The notes: generated from the sequence alone by a model not told the origin. Shown: positions 1 to 9,693, numbered from the stretch's first letter. The stretch is DNA of 64,000 nucleotides from CAIXPS01 sp034430115 (GCA_034430115.1 DAOUFG010000184.1:26273-90272); one strand, 5' to 3'. A program made the numbers and translations.

Positions 1-3000
1 TGGCCGAAGTCGTCAATCACCTACTAATTGATTACCTTGGTAGACCACAAGGGTTTCGAAACCTGGCCAGCGCTTCTAGCCCTGTTGATTCCCCGTTAAC
101 ACATTACTTAATGATCGCCTCGGGGAATTCCCCCACGACAACCAATACTAAGACAAGACTATCGGCAGCCATAGCGGAAATCAATGATTCACAGACGCTT
201 GCTTTCGTAATAGATTGTCACATCGCTGCCTTCCTCCGGCGACCCCTTGCGATTGTGTTGGAGCCACTACGACGTCTACTTCAGCAGGCAGGCACACAGG
301 CTGCTAGTGTCCTCATACCGCGACTAAATATCTTGCGGTCCCTTAGTCCTCAGGTAATAGTTGACTTCCTCCAAGACACGCAGCTAAGTAAGGAGCTAGA
401 GGAGGGACTGCAGGCAAGCCGATTTATCACGAGCTCGATCGATAAGGACGTACTGTTATCAACATTGAGAGCTGGCACCGCATTGTCGAGTGGTTTGCGT
501 ACGAGTGCCGGCAAAGGTCTCCTGGCTCAGGTCATACAGTCTGATAGTCTCTCCAACCTAGCGCGATGGCTGGATTCGCATGTTGGTCTACTCATAACTA
601 CAGCACTAGAGATGGATGGCTTGGTCTTGTCTGATGTGCGCTCCAGCCACATTGCTTCGATTGATTTGTCGGCTATTGAGGTGTATTACTACCTATCACT
701 GTTTGCCGTTGAAGGACGGATCCGTGATTACTACAAGGCCTACTACGTGTTAATGTTGGGCCGAGGAACTCGTGCTGAACTAGAACAGCTTGCAGCATAT
801 ACTAAGGCCCTGCCCATTGATACATCATCGGTTCGGGATTTGGTTATAGCTGAACCGGCGTGGAGAGCAAGCACTATCAACGACATTACGACGTTCATTT
901 CAAAGTCAGAGGCGGACTTCGCTGCCGCGCGTTCAGGTATAGAACAGCTCAACATATGGCTGCAGGAAAAGATGGGCAGTATAAATATACCCCCGGTCTT
1001 CCCGGGACCTCCCATGGTCGGGATACAAAGCGCTATATCGGCTGCACGCATGCTTACTGAATACGAATCACGATCTGACCAACAGGCAAAATTAGCGTCG
1101 TTGTCGCATGTACTTGCTGAACTAGACAGCCTTGTGACCGGAACAAATCCATTACTCAAACACCCCGAACGTTCTGTACTAGATGCGATTGTCGCCACCT
1201 GGAAGCGGATCATCAACACTGAGCGTGGCGCTATTGAGACTAAGCTGGAAGTCGATCGCAACTGGGGTCCATGGAGGGGGCGGATCGAGGAGTTATTAAT
1301 GCGTGGTGGACAAGTAGCAGTTACTGATCTCGTAATGATTCCGATGGATCTGCGAGATGCCGTTCTGAAACGATATGTGAACGAAAACTGCGATTATGAG
1401 TTCGACGTCACAAACAACGCGATCAGCCTTGGTTCACAGTTATATCTTGTCAAGAGAATAATGGGGGCGTGGTATCAAGTGGCTGAGGTAGCCCGATCAA
1501 GTCGTACGCAATTTGACGCTGCAGTTCGTGAATTGGTTGGGAAGATAAGCGAAGCATTGGAGGCTGATCACGGATGGTGGCGATCAAGTGAAGACTGGGC
1601 TGGCTGCTGGCTTGACGCAAGCTACATCTTCCATGATACGACGGTTCCCAATAGGTTGCCGCTTGTATTTAGGTATGGCTTGGGAATCATGGAGGACGAC
1701 ATAGAGTCCCTCTATAAGTATCTCATGTTGGGCAGGCCGGAAACAAACCACAGCCAGATAGGGCTACTTGGCTTATTCTGTGATGAGGATGGCATAAGCA
1801 AGACGCGGGATCTCCTTTATAGAAAGCTGAGGCAGGTCTATGCCTGCGATGTGGTCGTATTTGGTGATAAGGATTTATTCAAGATACTTGCGTCGCGAAG
1901 CCGTGAAAAGGCATTGAGACGTTTGGTTCTATCGCAAATCGACCTTGTCACTGTCTCCCCATTCACTATCAACGGGCCAACTCCAGACAACATGTTCTTT
2001 GGTCGGGAGCATGATTTGAGAAGACTTACAGAGGGGCTTCGACATTCAAGCTACGCAATTATTGGCAGTAGGCGAATGGGCAAGACATCGGTACTCGAGC
2101 ATCTCCATCGTGTCAGACTACCGAATGTTGGCATACGCACCATTTACCACGATTGTTCCGGTACGAGAACCTTCGCAGCCTTTATGTCTTCAACCATCTT
2201 CGATTGCCGTCCGGATATATCGTCAAACAGCCCCGTCTCTCTGGGCGATCTCCTACAATCTCCTCCTAGTGATAGGCCCCTCGTTCTACTACTCGACGAA
2301 GTTGACGAAATCGTCTTGGAAGACCATATCCATGGCTGGCAGCTTTTCCGCCTGCTTCGCGCATTGGCCAACACTGGCCGGCTTCAGGTAGCACTCAGCG
2401 GCGAGCGCACGCTGAGTGATGCCCTGAAAGATGCGTCCGGCCCCCTGTACAATTTTGCAAATCCGATTGTACTGGGGCCTCTCGACCTTCGTGCGGTTGA
2501 GGAGTTAGTGACGAGGCCGTTAAAACAGCTTGAGGTATTTCTTGAAAATGAATCGGTAATTGTTCAGCGCATATACGATTTTACGGCTGGGCACCCTAGT
2601 GTGGTTCAGAGACTATGCAGTCGTCTTGTTGATCGTGTAAACCAGAGGAAAAACCATGTGATTGACCTCGAGGATGTTCTTGCAGTAGTTAACGATTACA
2701 CATACCAGGTGAACGACTTCCTTGGTACGTTTTGGGATCCAGCTACTCCTCTAGAGAAGATCATCTCATTGTTGATGGTAAGGGAGAGTAAGCCATGTCG
2801 CCTACAACGCATTGTGACGCTTCTTCACGAGAGTGACCTGCAGCCAAGTGTGGAGTTGGTCAAGGATGCTCTTGGACGGCTAACGGAATTGCGCGCAATT
2901 CTCAAATACTACCAAGATGCTTATTCATTCAGAATGGCACTTTTCCCGACAGTGCTTGCCAAGACGAAAACAATCGATGACGAACTCGAAAAACTTCGGG

Positions 3001-3041
3001 GTATTTATCTTTCAGAGCGAACGGAGCGTAATGAATGTTAG
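1..3041 (+). CDS. AAA/STAND-type P-loop NTPase, 5'-truncated by the window edge
   Basis: The reading frame is open from base 3 to the stop at 3039-3041, so the true start lies before the window. The Met at 111 is probably internal. The first ~600 residues are helical and match nothing I recognise. Numbered from that Met, an Orc1/Cdc6-like AAA module follows: an FFGRE box, a Walker A GSRRMGKTS near 651-660, a Walker B VLLLDEVDEI near 724-733, then a winged-helix-like tail. Such large NTPases coupled to a second AAA-like protein occur in bacterial conflict (antiviral) systems, so a defence role is an inference. The stop overlaps the start of the next gene by seven bases, which implies translational coupling. 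Confidence 0.8.
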   Translation, partial: AEVVNHLLIDYLGRPQGFRNLASASSPVDSPLTHYLMIASGNSPTTTNTKTRLSAAIAEINDSQTLAFVIDCHIAAFLRRPLAIVLEPLRRLLQQAGTQAASVLIPRLNILRSLSPQVIVDFLQDTQLSKELEEGLQASRFITSSIDKDVLLSTLRAGTALSSGLRTSAGKGLLAQVIQSDSLSNLARWLDSHVGLLITTALEMDGLVLSDVRSSHIASIDLSAIEVYYYLSLFAVEGRIRDYYKAYYVLMLGRGTRAELEQLAAYTKALPIDTSSVRDLVIAEPAWRASTINDITTFISKSEADFAAARSGIEQLNIWLQEKMGSINIPPVFPGPPMVGIQSAISAARMLTEYESRSDQQAKLASLSHVLAELDSLVTGTNPLLKHPERSVLDAIVATWKRIINTERGAIETKLEVDRNWGPWRGRIEELLMRGGQVAVTDLVMIPMDLRDAVLKRYVNENCDYEFDVTNNAISLGSQLYLVKRIMGAWYQVAEVARSSRTQFDAAVRELVGKISEALEADHGWWRSSEDWAGCWLDASYIFHDTTVPNRLPLVFRYGLGIMEDDIESLYKYLMLGRPETNHSQIGLLGLFCDEDGISKTRDLLYRKLRQVYACDVVVFGDKDLFKILASRSREKALRRLVLSQIDLVTVSPFTINGPTPDNMFFGREHDLRRLTEGLRHSSYAIIGSRRMGKTSVLEHLHRVRLPNVGIRTIYHDCSGTRTFAAFMSSTIFDCRPDISSNSPVSLGDLLQSPPSDRPLVLLLDEVDEIVLEDHIHGWQLFRLLRALANTGRLQVALSGERTLSDALKDASGPLYNFANPIVLGPLDLRAVEELVTRPLKQLEVFLENESVIVQRIYDFTAGHPSVVQRLCSRLVDRVNQRKNHVIDLEDVLAVVNDYTYQVNDFLGTFWDPATPLEKIISLLMVRESKPCRLQRIVTLLHESDLQPSVELVKDALGRLTELRAILKYYQDAYSFRMALFPTVLAKTKTIDDELEKLRGIYLSERTERNEC

Positions 3042-4741
3042 GAATATCCTTCCAAGCAGGTGGCTCAATTCCGCCAAGTTCGTCTGTGTACGTGGTTCGG
3101 AAGGCTGATCATGATGTTCTTCAGCATTTGCGGCGACTTGAATATGTTCAACTTACAGAGCCAAGGCAGCAAGGCAAGACTAGCCTGATTTTGCGCATGC
3201 GACCCTTATTGGCGGCAGAAGGCTATGTATTCACCTATATCGATATGTCCACATTGGGTCAAGAGAACGAGACGACATGGTATTCATCGCTGACCAGTCG
3301 TGTGTTCGAACAGATTCCAGCCGAGTGGGCCCATTCTGGGTCCAATGCACCACACGATGGTCAGAACTTCCGGCTAATGCTGCGAGATCTCTGTGCCAGT
3401 GCGTCGAACTCACGAATGCGACTCGTCTTAGCACTTGATGAAGTTGGAAGTACGCAGGTTCCCTGGGCTACCTTTTTCTATACTTTATTGCGCGAGATGT
3501 TCACCCTGCGCAACATAAATGATATATACCAAGGTATTACTGTGATCCTCGCTGGCGCATTTGATCCTCGCGATCTGATACAAGATGACAGGATCTCGCC
3601 ATTTAATATTGCTCAAAAGATTGATATTGACGACTTTACGATCGAACAAGTAAGGGTGCTCGTTGCCCAACTTGGTCTGCATGTCGATCAAATCGACGAG
3701 TTGACTTCCCGTATTTACTTTTGGACAGATGGGCAGCCATACCTTACACAGCGAATATGCTTGTATTTATCTCAGCAATGCGGGACAGCCACACCACGAA
3801 CAGTGGACACAATGATCGGTCATTTTATGAGAGATGATGTGAATCACCTGCCCCGCATCAACAAAGAACTGAATGCCAACCCTAGCCTAGTAGAGCGTGC
3901 TCGTAGATTGATGATGCAGCGTGCGTTATTTACGCCCGCTATAAGCCCTGAGCAATTTCGACTCGCACATGTCATCGGAGTAATAAAGCCAGATGCCGAG
4001 GGTTGCTGCCGTGTGCGCAATCGTATTTACGAACAGGCTTTCCCTGAGTTAAGCAAAGGCGTCACCACATTAACCTCCGTTGTGATTGACGATGTTGGCT
4101 ACAGACGCAGCTTCGCAGGGCTAAAAGAGTGTCTTACAAACAGTGAAGCAAACATACTGGTTGAATTCCAAACTCTACAGGATCGCTTTTACCGGAATAT
4201 CCATACTGAGCACGTGTTCGGAAGTAGTGAAAATACCCGCAACGAGCACGCACATATCATTTACGCGCTGAATGAAATGGCACTCAGGTACTGTGGCAGC
4301 AGCTTCGATGATCTCAATATAGCCAGACAATCGGAAGACAAAGTGAATACGGGGGGGAATGACCACGAAGTAATTGACCGGTTGCAGCGCATCGAAGATA
4401 GAATCGACCATGGCCGCACTGAGGATCAACGGATTGCTGCACAAGTTCTCGATGCGATTAATCAGAATAGGATCCAGCAATCAGATGCAATTCTAATAGC
4501 AACAGAACTCCGTGCTTGGGTCGAGAGTGTGGAACAGCAGGGCTTGCCACTCGACCGCGTAACGCGGGAGGCGCTGGACAAGCTGACTGACCATCGTGCC
4601 AGTGCATATCAGTACCTAGAGGCAACACTACCAATTATCCCAGGCATTCTGAGCTACAAATACGAGGTTGGCACTCAGCATCAGGTTACCTTGCAGGCTA
4701 TTTGGGACCGCCTTACATTATTGTTGATGAGGAGACGCTAG
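3035..4741 (+). CDS. AAA-like (AAA_35-type) NTPase, partner of the upstream NTPase
   Basis: The N-terminus reads like the AAA-like domain found in cyanobacterial and Chloroflexota conflict proteins. It has a YVVRKAD box near residues 19-25, a Walker A-like PRQQGKTSL near 43-51 and an acidic Walker B strand LVLALDEVG near 129-137. The middle is a helical lid with the usual 'TDGQPYLTQ' stretch. The C-terminal ~200 residues look like an effector or sensor part I cannot name. The ATG lies inside the last codons of the previous gene, so the two are probably translated together. No nuclease or protease motif is visible. The family call is fairly sure and the defence role is inferred. Confidence 0.75.
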   Translation: MLGISFQAGGSIPPSSSVYVVRKADHDVLQHLRRLEYVQLTEPRQQGKTSLILRMRPLLAAEGYVFTYIDMSTLGQENETTWYSSLTSRVFEQIPAEWAHSGSNAPHDGQNFRLMLRDLCASASNSRMRLVLALDEVGSTQVPWATFFYTLLREMFTLRNINDIYQGITVILAGAFDPRDLIQDDRISPFNIAQKIDIDDFTIEQVRVLVAQLGLHVDQIDELTSRIYFWTDGQPYLTQRICLYLSQQCGTATPRTVDTMIGHFMRDDVNHLPRINKELNANPSLVERARRLMMQRALFTPAISPEQFRLAHVIGVIKPDAEGCCRVRNRIYEQAFPELSKGVTTLTSVVIDDVGYRRSFAGLKECLTNSEANILVEFQTLQDRFYRNIHTEHVFGSSENTRNEHAHIIYALNEMALRYCGSSFDDLNIARQSEDKVNTGGNDHEVIDRLQRIEDRIDHGRTEDQRIAAQVLDAINQNRIQQSDAILIATELRAWVESVEQQGLPLDRVTREALDKLTDHRASAYQYLEATLPIIPGILSYKYEVGTQHQVTLQAIWDRLTLLLMRRR

Positions 4742-4821
4742 TGAACGCATACTCGATCAGGAAAGGATTCACCGTATTCCCAAGGCTGGCGAGTTCTAGA
4801 CATTATTGGCCAAGTTAATAG

Positions 4822-5028
4822 ATGTTTGGCGAACAAGCCCTTACTCGTTGGCTCATTGGATTCATTGCTGTAACTATCACATTCTATGAGATGCTAGTTG
4901 AGTCCCAGCTAGTGGGCGCAGCTCTACTCTTGAGTATGCGTATCGGCCCAACGTCGCGTTCTGGTGCAGGACCAGTGTCAGGTGTTGGACCACCGACTGT
5001 GACATATAGCGCTGAGCCTGTATGCTAG
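4822..5028 (+). CDS. possible small membrane protein
   Basis: This 68-codon frame has a hydrophobic stretch at about residues 10-39 that could be one or two membrane segments, followed by a Gly/Pro/Ser-rich tail. No Shine-Dalgarno sequence is visible before the ATG. It follows the NTPase pair on the same strand, about 80 bases downstream. It may be a third member of that cassette or a chance frame. The bases from 5029 to 5144 hold nothing else I can support. Confidence 0.3.
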   Translation: MFGEQALTRWLIGFIAVTITFYEMLVESQLVGAALLLSMRIGPTSRSGAGPVSGVGPPTVTYSAEPVC

Positions 5029-5144
5029 ATCAATGAGCGGGTAGTGGTAGCGTAATTAGACGCAGTTAATACTTGTGATACTACCTTAAAGTATAAATTG
5101 TGGGTTTAATAGAGAGGGGTTATCTCAGACAATGAGACAATCTA

Positions 5145-5651
5145 TCAGCCATCCAGATCGCCAAAGCTCTCCAGAAAATCTTCCCCCAAATCCTCGAGTT
5201 CTGTCAGTGCCCCATCTTCATCGGTTAGGTGGGCCATCAGTTCATAGAGTTGAGCCCGTCGTGATGGAAGAGGTGACGTGGCTGCGCTGGTGCGGGCGAA
5301 ATCTTCACGCTCCTGTATCTGCGCCTTTGCCTCTGGTTTTGGGATAACGCCCAACTCCTTCGCGTTGTGAATACTCTCGTACCACCGCCAGTACCTAGTG
5401 ATCCAGCGCTCACGTTGCTCGTGATAGCCCTGTCCATAAAAGGTCAGGGGCTCACTTGCAGGCTTTGTACGGCAACTCAAGGTCACAAACATGAATTCCC
5501 CAAAGGCATTGGTGCTGACCTTGATGTCATTCACGTCAACGTTCGGATCGTCCACCAGCGCCATGAACCGTGCCCGTGAGATGCGATCATCCAGTTGCTC
5601 CTTTTCTGTGAACTGAAAACAGTCCTGACCGATGGGATTTTCTGGTGACAT
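5145..5651 (-). CDS. uncharacterised plasmid/ICE-type protein
   Basis: The frame is open further upstream, but the ATG at 5651 (MSPENPIGQ) has a purine-rich GAGGAGGTGG about 14 bases before it and starts the conserved-looking part. The 168-residue product is soluble and acidic at its C-terminus (TELEDLGEDFLESFGDLDG). I see no catalytic motif and do not recognise the family. It is the last gene of a leftward run (unknown, RadC, DUF2958, this gene), a combination seen on plasmids and integrative elements, which suggests a maintenance or anti-restriction-like accessory role. Confidence 0.6.
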   Translation of the reverse strand: MSPENPIGQDCFQFTEKEQLDDRISRARFMALVDDPNVDVNDIKVSTNAFGEFMFVTLSCRTKPASEPLTFYGQGYHEQRERWITRYWRWYESIHNAKELGVIPKPEAKAQIQEREDFARTSAATSPLPSRRAQLYELMAHLTDEDGALTELEDLGEDFLESFGDLDG

Positions 5652-5655
5652 ACCG

Positions 5656-6000
5656 TTATCTGTCCCACCTCCTCTGACCATGCACTTCCATGAGTTGACC
5701 GAGTGTCTGCGGTTGGAAGTACAGATCACGCTCCACTGGCAATCCCAGTGGCCCGCACACTTCCTCAAGTTCTGACAACGAGAAGTTTCCTAATTCGACC
5801 TCAAGCCCACTCACCAGCCCAAAGAAGGTATCCTCCTGGTCGAACTCCGAGGCGTACCAGGTCCAGCTACTATCCGGGGTGAAGAATTTGACCAGAGCCA
5901 ATGCTTCCAACCCCAGCGCCTCCTGGCTATACAAAGGCGGTAACTTTTCGCGGGTTGTCTGGTCGAGGAGTGAAGATCGTCGTCTGGTCTCAGCCACCAT
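5656..6000 (-). CDS. DUF2958 family protein
   Basis: Residues from about 20 onward match the DUF2958 pattern: KLPPLYSQE, then TPDSSWTWYASEFD, then DTFFGLVSG and a FSLSELEEV helix. The family is small (about 110 residues), of unknown biochemical function and typical of conjugative elements and plasmids. The start is put at the Met of MVAETRRRS. A Met 14 codons upstream (6042) is possible but extends into a region less like the family. Only four bases separate the stop from the next start, so the two are cotranscribed. Confidence 0.75.
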   Translation of the reverse strand: MVAETRRRSSLLDQTTREKLPPLYSQEALGLEALALVKFFTPDSSWTWYASEFDQEDTFFGLVSGLEVELGNFSLSELEEVCGPLGLPVERDLYFQPQTLGQLMEVHGQRRWDR

Positions 6001-6051
6001 TACCGTCAAGGTATCACATGCGGCTCGTCGTTTCAATCCCAACCACCGTTG

Positions 6052-6741
6052 TTACCCGTTGAATCCCACGCCCCGTTCTCTGAGGGAGACATATTGTCCA
6101 TGTCCAATGATGAGATGATCGAGCACCTGAATGTCCAACAGCTTTCCGGCCTCAACGAGTTGTTGAGTGGCGCGCACATCTTCAGTGCTGGGCTGTGGGT
6201 CACCACTGGGATGATTGTGGACGACGATGATCGCCGCGCAATTACGCCGGATGGCTTCCCGGAAGACATCTCGTGGTTGCACATCAATGCTGGTAAGTGT
6301 GCCCTGATAGACCTCATGAACCGCGATGATGTTGTTGCGCCGGTCCAGCAATACTGTGCGTAAATGCTCCTGTTCCAGGAACGACATCTCCGGCATATAG
6401 AGGTCAGCCACATCTGCTGGTCTGACGATCTTGGTCTTTTCCACGGCCCGCGTTTCGATCCTCAACCGTTCGGATAAGTCCAACATCGCGCGTAGTTGTG
6501 TCGCTTTGGCAATCCCCATCCCCGGCACTTCACACAGGTCAGCCAGGCCCAACCGTGCAACACCCAACAAACCGCCATACTCCAGCATCAATCGCTCGGT
6601 GAGTTCCAGAGCGTTGTTACCAGCGCCCGTGCCCAGGGCCATCGCCACCAGTTCCGTCGTCGAGAGCGTCTCCGATCCCAACTTCATCATCCGTTCGCGC
6701 AGGCTCTCCAGGTCCAGATGGGTGGCACGCTCCCCTACCAT
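6052..6741 (-). CDS. radC: RadC-family JAB/MPN protein
   Basis: The product has the RadC architecture at the usual length of about 230 residues: an N-terminal helix-hairpin-helix region (VPGMGIAKATQL near 72-83), then a JAB/MPN metalloprotease-like domain with the JAMM signature HNHPSGDPQPSTED near 173-186. Despite the name, a DNA-repair role for RadC is not established, and mobile-element copies are common. It sits inside a leftward mobile-element operon rather than beside housekeeping genes, so it is more likely an accessory copy. Confidence 0.9.
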   Translation of the reverse strand: MVGERATHLDLESLRERMMKLGSETLSTTELVAMALGTGAGNNALELTERLMLEYGGLLGVARLGLADLCEVPGMGIAKATQLRAMLDLSERLRIETRAVEKTKIVRPADVADLYMPEMSFLEQEHLRTVLLDRRNNIIAVHEVYQGTLTSIDVQPRDVFREAIRRNCAAIIVVHNHPSGDPQPSTEDVRATQQLVEAGKLLDIQVLDHLIIGHGQYVSLRERGVGFNG

Positions 6742-6772
6742 GACATGTGTATAGCGGTCATCCTGTCGCAGG

Positions 6773-7120
6773 TCAAGACGGGCGTGGCCGGACCCAGATA
6801 CGATACGTGCTATTGCGCTCCTCTGACTTGAGCAGCACGATTACCAACTCCTGTTGAGGGTTATATTCGCGCACCATCTGCTTCACGCGCTCATTCTCGC
6901 CCTGATCCAATTCCGCCTGAAGTGCATAACCGTATGGGTAGCCCTCACCGGGTGGACGCGGTGCAATGTCTACGACGACGGCTCTGCGTCCCCATGCGTC
7001 ATACCCTGTGCGGGCGGTGGACCAGAAGGTGGACAGATTTTCGCGTATCCAGGCCATGTCCGTCTGGCGTTCACGTAATGCCCATTCGGGGAGTGGCGGG
7101 TTGCGGTTTTCCGGTGTCAT
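6773..7120 (-). CDS. uncharacterised protein, first gene of the RadC operon
   Basis: A 115-residue soluble protein with a Trp-rich N-terminal helix (PEWALRERQTDMAWIRE) and a short basic C-terminus. I recognise no domain. It heads the leftward operon that continues into radC 31 bases downstream. Divergent transcription from the VapBC-like pair starts on the other side of a ~110-base spacer. Confidence 0.55.
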   Translation of the reverse strand: MTPENRNPPLPEWALRERQTDMAWIRENLSTFWSTARTGYDAWGRRAVVVDIAPRPPGEGYPYGYALQAELDQGENERVKQMVREYNPQQELVIVLLKSEERNSTYRIWVRPRPS

Positions 7121-7199
7121 CGGAAGGTAATCGTGTCAATGACAAGCCTCATTGTGCAAGGCGGAACCGCTTAAGTCAAGCTGTGACGAGTTTTGAATA

Positions 7200-7213
7200 T
7201 TGCAATTATGCAA
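7200..7213. promoter_or_regulatory. TTGCA-N4-TGCAA inverted repeat upstream of the antitoxin gene
   Basis: A perfect 5-base inverted repeat with a 4-base centre lies 21 bases before the antitoxin start. RHH antitoxins usually autoregulate at short palindromes in this position, so it is a candidate operator. It is short enough to occur by chance. Confidence 0.3.
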
Positions 7214-7234
7214 GCGCTGTATTACGATGTTTGC

Positions 7235-7501
7235 ATGATACGCACATCGATGTACCTTCCAGATACACTGCGGTATCGCTTGCTATTAGCCTCTCAACAC
7301 GAGGGGAAGTCTGTGTCGCAACTGGTTCATGAGCTACTAGACAAAGCTCTAATTGACAAGGAGAAAACACGCATCGACCATATGTATCAAGCCTTGGGCC
7401 AGATGTGTGGCATTGGGCAGAAAGGAGTCACGGACGGCTCGCGCACCATCGACGAGGTGTTATATGGCGAGCATGGTGTGTGGAATGGTCGCGAATATTA
7501 G
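7235..7501 (+). CDS. RHH-type antitoxin (VapB-like)
   Basis: The start is placed at the ATG at 7235 (MIRTSMYLPD), which begins the ribbon-helix-helix strand. An earlier in-frame ATG at 7193 adds an unlikely leader. The pattern TSMYLPDTLRYRLL followed by GKSVSQLVHELLDKAL is a classical RHH DNA-binding fold. The C-terminal ~40 residues would wrap the toxin. The stop overlaps the start of the PIN toxin gene by 17 bases, the normal arrangement of such pairs. Confidence 0.8.
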   Translation: MIRTSMYLPDTLRYRLLLASQHEGKSVSQLVHELLDKALIDKEKTRIDHMYQALGQMCGIGQKGVTDGSRTIDEVLYGEHGVWNGREY

Positions 7502-7916
7502 TTCCCAAGTTCTAGTCGATAGCGACGCTTTCATTGCCTGGATACGACCAGACGATATCCTCCACTCACAGGCCAGCGACATCTTTCGTGATTTGCAGCA
7601 ACGTCGAACACAACTCGTTACCACGAGCATGGTGGTGATGGAAACGGCAACCGTGCTGAGCCACCGCGACGGTCAAGCGATTGCAACCCGCTTTCTGGAC
7701 TTACTCGACCAGACCCAGTTACCCATGATTTATCTGGATGAAGGCATGCAACGGGAAACGTTGGCGTTATTTAGATCACACAATAGCAGAGGAATCAGCG
7801 CAGTTGATTGTGCCAATATTGTGGTCATGAAGCGTCTGGAGATTGAACAGATTTTTAGCTTCGACAAGTTCTATTCGAATCGGATTGACATGAAAACGTA
7901 TCTCTCCACGAAGTAG
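7485..7916 (+). CDS. vapC: PIN-domain ribonuclease toxin (VapC-like)
   Basis: From the Met at 7485 the protein is 143 residues, the usual VapC length. The four acidic PIN residues are in place: D12 (VDSDAFIAW), E53 (VVMETATVL), D108 (SAVDCANIV) and D127 (FSFDKFY). VapC proteins cut specific tRNA or rRNA sites and are held inactive by the upstream antitoxin. A start at 7473 is also possible. The pair may stabilise the surrounding mobile element. Confidence 0.85.
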   Translation: MVANISSQVLVDSDAFIAWIRPDDILHSQASDIFRDLQQRRTQLVTTSMVVMETATVLSHRDGQAIATRFLDLLDQTQLPMIYLDEGMQRETLALFRSHNSRGISAVDCANIVVMKRLEIEQIFSFDKFYSNRIDMKTYLSTK

Positions 7917-7953
7917 ATGGGCATAGGTGAATTTTCCGATAGTACAAACGCCA

Positions 7954-9330
7954 CTACAAATTGGACTCGGTTTCCCAATTGGCCAAAGGCGGATTGGAGG
8001 ATGGGGTTGTCTGAACCATCGGAGGGGCTGCCTGTTGGAGGTGGAATATACCGTGAGTTCGCGATAACCCCGCCATCAACGCCTCCACTTCTCTGGCGCT
8101 GACCTGGTATTCCGGGATGGGCAGCGTCTTGATTTTTGCCAATCGTTCCCCGCGCCACTTCACCAGCGCGGTGCGACGCCTGAGCTTCTGAATCGTGGCG
8201 GTGGCCTGTTCCCAGTTGATATTGCCCACGTAGTCCACGAACAACTTGTGAGCAAATACTTTGGCGTCCTCGTAATCCAGCGCGAACACCACTTTGACAT
8301 TGACGTTGGCCAGTGCGGACTCCACCCGGCTCTGAATCTGACCCAGTGTTTGATGCGCCATGTGGATGTGCAGGTTGTACTTGCGGCATTCAGACAGAAT
8401 GTGGGCCAGGGTTTGCGTTCCCCCATCGTTCGCACAGAAGTCCTGAAACTCGTCCAGGTAGAGATAGAAGTGACGCCGGTCCTCGGCCCGTGACATGGCC
8501 GCCTGTTCAAAACCGGTGGTAATCAAACTGCCAATCAGCCGGCGGGTCTCGTCATCGCAGTTGCCCAGGTTGACGATCAGCACCTTGCCGGCGTCCATGA
8601 TGTGCCGCAGGTCGAGGGCATTCTGGAATGTGCCAAGACAGCGGCGCAGGGAGGGGTTCAGGGTGAAGGCGGTCACCTTGTTGAGCACACTTTCGATGGT
8701 GAAGCCTTTGCCCCACTGGTCGTAGCGGTTGTGAAAGAAGTCCACCACCTGTGCGTCTTTGACGTGCGCCAGGACGTTTTCCCGAAAGGTCGCATCCGTG
8801 AGCAGCAGCGGCATGTCCACGAGCGTGCGGTTGGCTTCGATCAGGGCCAGCAGGGCTCCCAGGGCGATATTGGTGAAGCGCGGGGCCTCGCGGAGCGACT
8901 GCGGCCAGGTGCGGCGAAATGCCTCGATGATCTGATGGGCAAGGGTGTACGGGGGTAAATGAAGCTTGAGCACGTTGAACGGGAGGGTGAAGTCGGTGCG
9001 TGCCGGATCGAAATAGATGACGCGCTCCAGGACGCTGGGCTGGTTGAAATAGCCGGATGAAAGGAGATTGGCCAGCACGTTGTGGGCCAGGTCGCCGTGG
9101 GGATCGATCAATCCGCACCCGCGTCCGGCCTGAACGTCGGCCACAAACAGGCTCTCCAGGAGCTTGGACTTGCCGGTGCCACTCGCGCCGATGCAGTAGA
9201 CATGCGTATCCCGTGCCGAATTTGGGATCGAGTACGGCACTAGACCCACGCGACCGAGGGTGATCCGGTCGCGGATGAGCAGAGATCGCGGCCAGAGCAT
9301 AGTGAGCTGGGGCTGGTCATTACCAAACAA
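7954..9330 (-). CDS. TraG/HerA-like DNA-transfer ATPase (copy 1)
   Basis: The Walker A GASGTGKS spans residues 48-55 and is followed by the GLIDPHGD box near 73-80, both typical of VirD4/TraG-type coupling proteins and their soluble relatives. A Walker B strand FYLYLDEFQDF lies near 285-295 and an AHQT sensor near 325. There is no N-terminal membrane anchor, unlike the second copy at 18452-21079, so it is a short soluble form. It would pump or recruit DNA during transfer of the element. The C-terminal 30 residues are low-complexity. Confidence 0.85.
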   Translation of the reverse strand: MFGNDQPQLTMLWPRSLLIRDRITLGRVGLVPYSIPNSARDTHVYCIGASGTGKSKLLESLFVADVQAGRGCGLIDPHGDLAHNVLANLLSSGYFNQPSVLERVIYFDPARTDFTLPFNVLKLHLPPYTLAHQIIEAFRRTWPQSLREAPRFTNIALGALLALIEANRTLVDMPLLLTDATFRENVLAHVKDAQVVDFFHNRYDQWGKGFTIESVLNKVTAFTLNPSLRRCLGTFQNALDLRHIMDAGKVLIVNLGNCDDETRRLIGSLITTGFEQAAMSRAEDRRHFYLYLDEFQDFCANDGGTQTLAHILSECRKYNLHIHMAHQTLGQIQSRVESALANVNVKVVFALDYEDAKVFAHKLFVDYVGNINWEQATATIQKLRRRTALVKWRGERLAKIKTLPIPEYQVSAREVEALMAGLSRTHGIFHLQQAAPPMVQTTPSSNPPLANWETESNL

Positions 9331-9693
9331 CGATCATGCCGAATCGAATAGGTAGAGTCAAGCGTAGAAAGTATCTCTATGGCGAAAGACTTAAACCAAG
9401 AATTGAACTGGGATAAACTGTATCGTAACGTCGCTATCTTTTCTCGTATCCATTTATGCAAGTAAACAGGAAACCCTAAATGTCACATAAAGACGTTGGG
9501 CATAAAGAGTGTTATGCTTATTGTAATATTCTGGAATTGCAGAGAAACGGCCATGCTGCGAGTCATAGGTCCTTTTTGATAGTGCTCATTCGTATCCATT
9601 AACAGACGAACATTATCCTTTTCGGGGGTACCTTTGAGATGTTTCGTTTGCACCAATATCCGCAAAAATGTCTCCGAATCGAAAAAGACAAAT
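9331..9693. other. intergenic region between divergent genes
   Basis: This AT-rich spacer separates the leftward TraG-like gene from the rightward STAND gene. Both genes must be started from it, but I see no promoter with consensus boxes at proper spacing. No repeat, RNA or convincing small frame was found. Confidence 0.4.

Noticed and set aside
743..1261. Minus-strand 172-codon frame opposite the first NTPase gene
   Set aside because: It has no ribosome site or family-like pattern and lies wholly inside a well-supported gene on the other strand.
4741..4821. GTG frame of 25 codons overlapping the stop of the second NTPase gene
   Set aside because: Too short, no ribosome site, no recognisable product.
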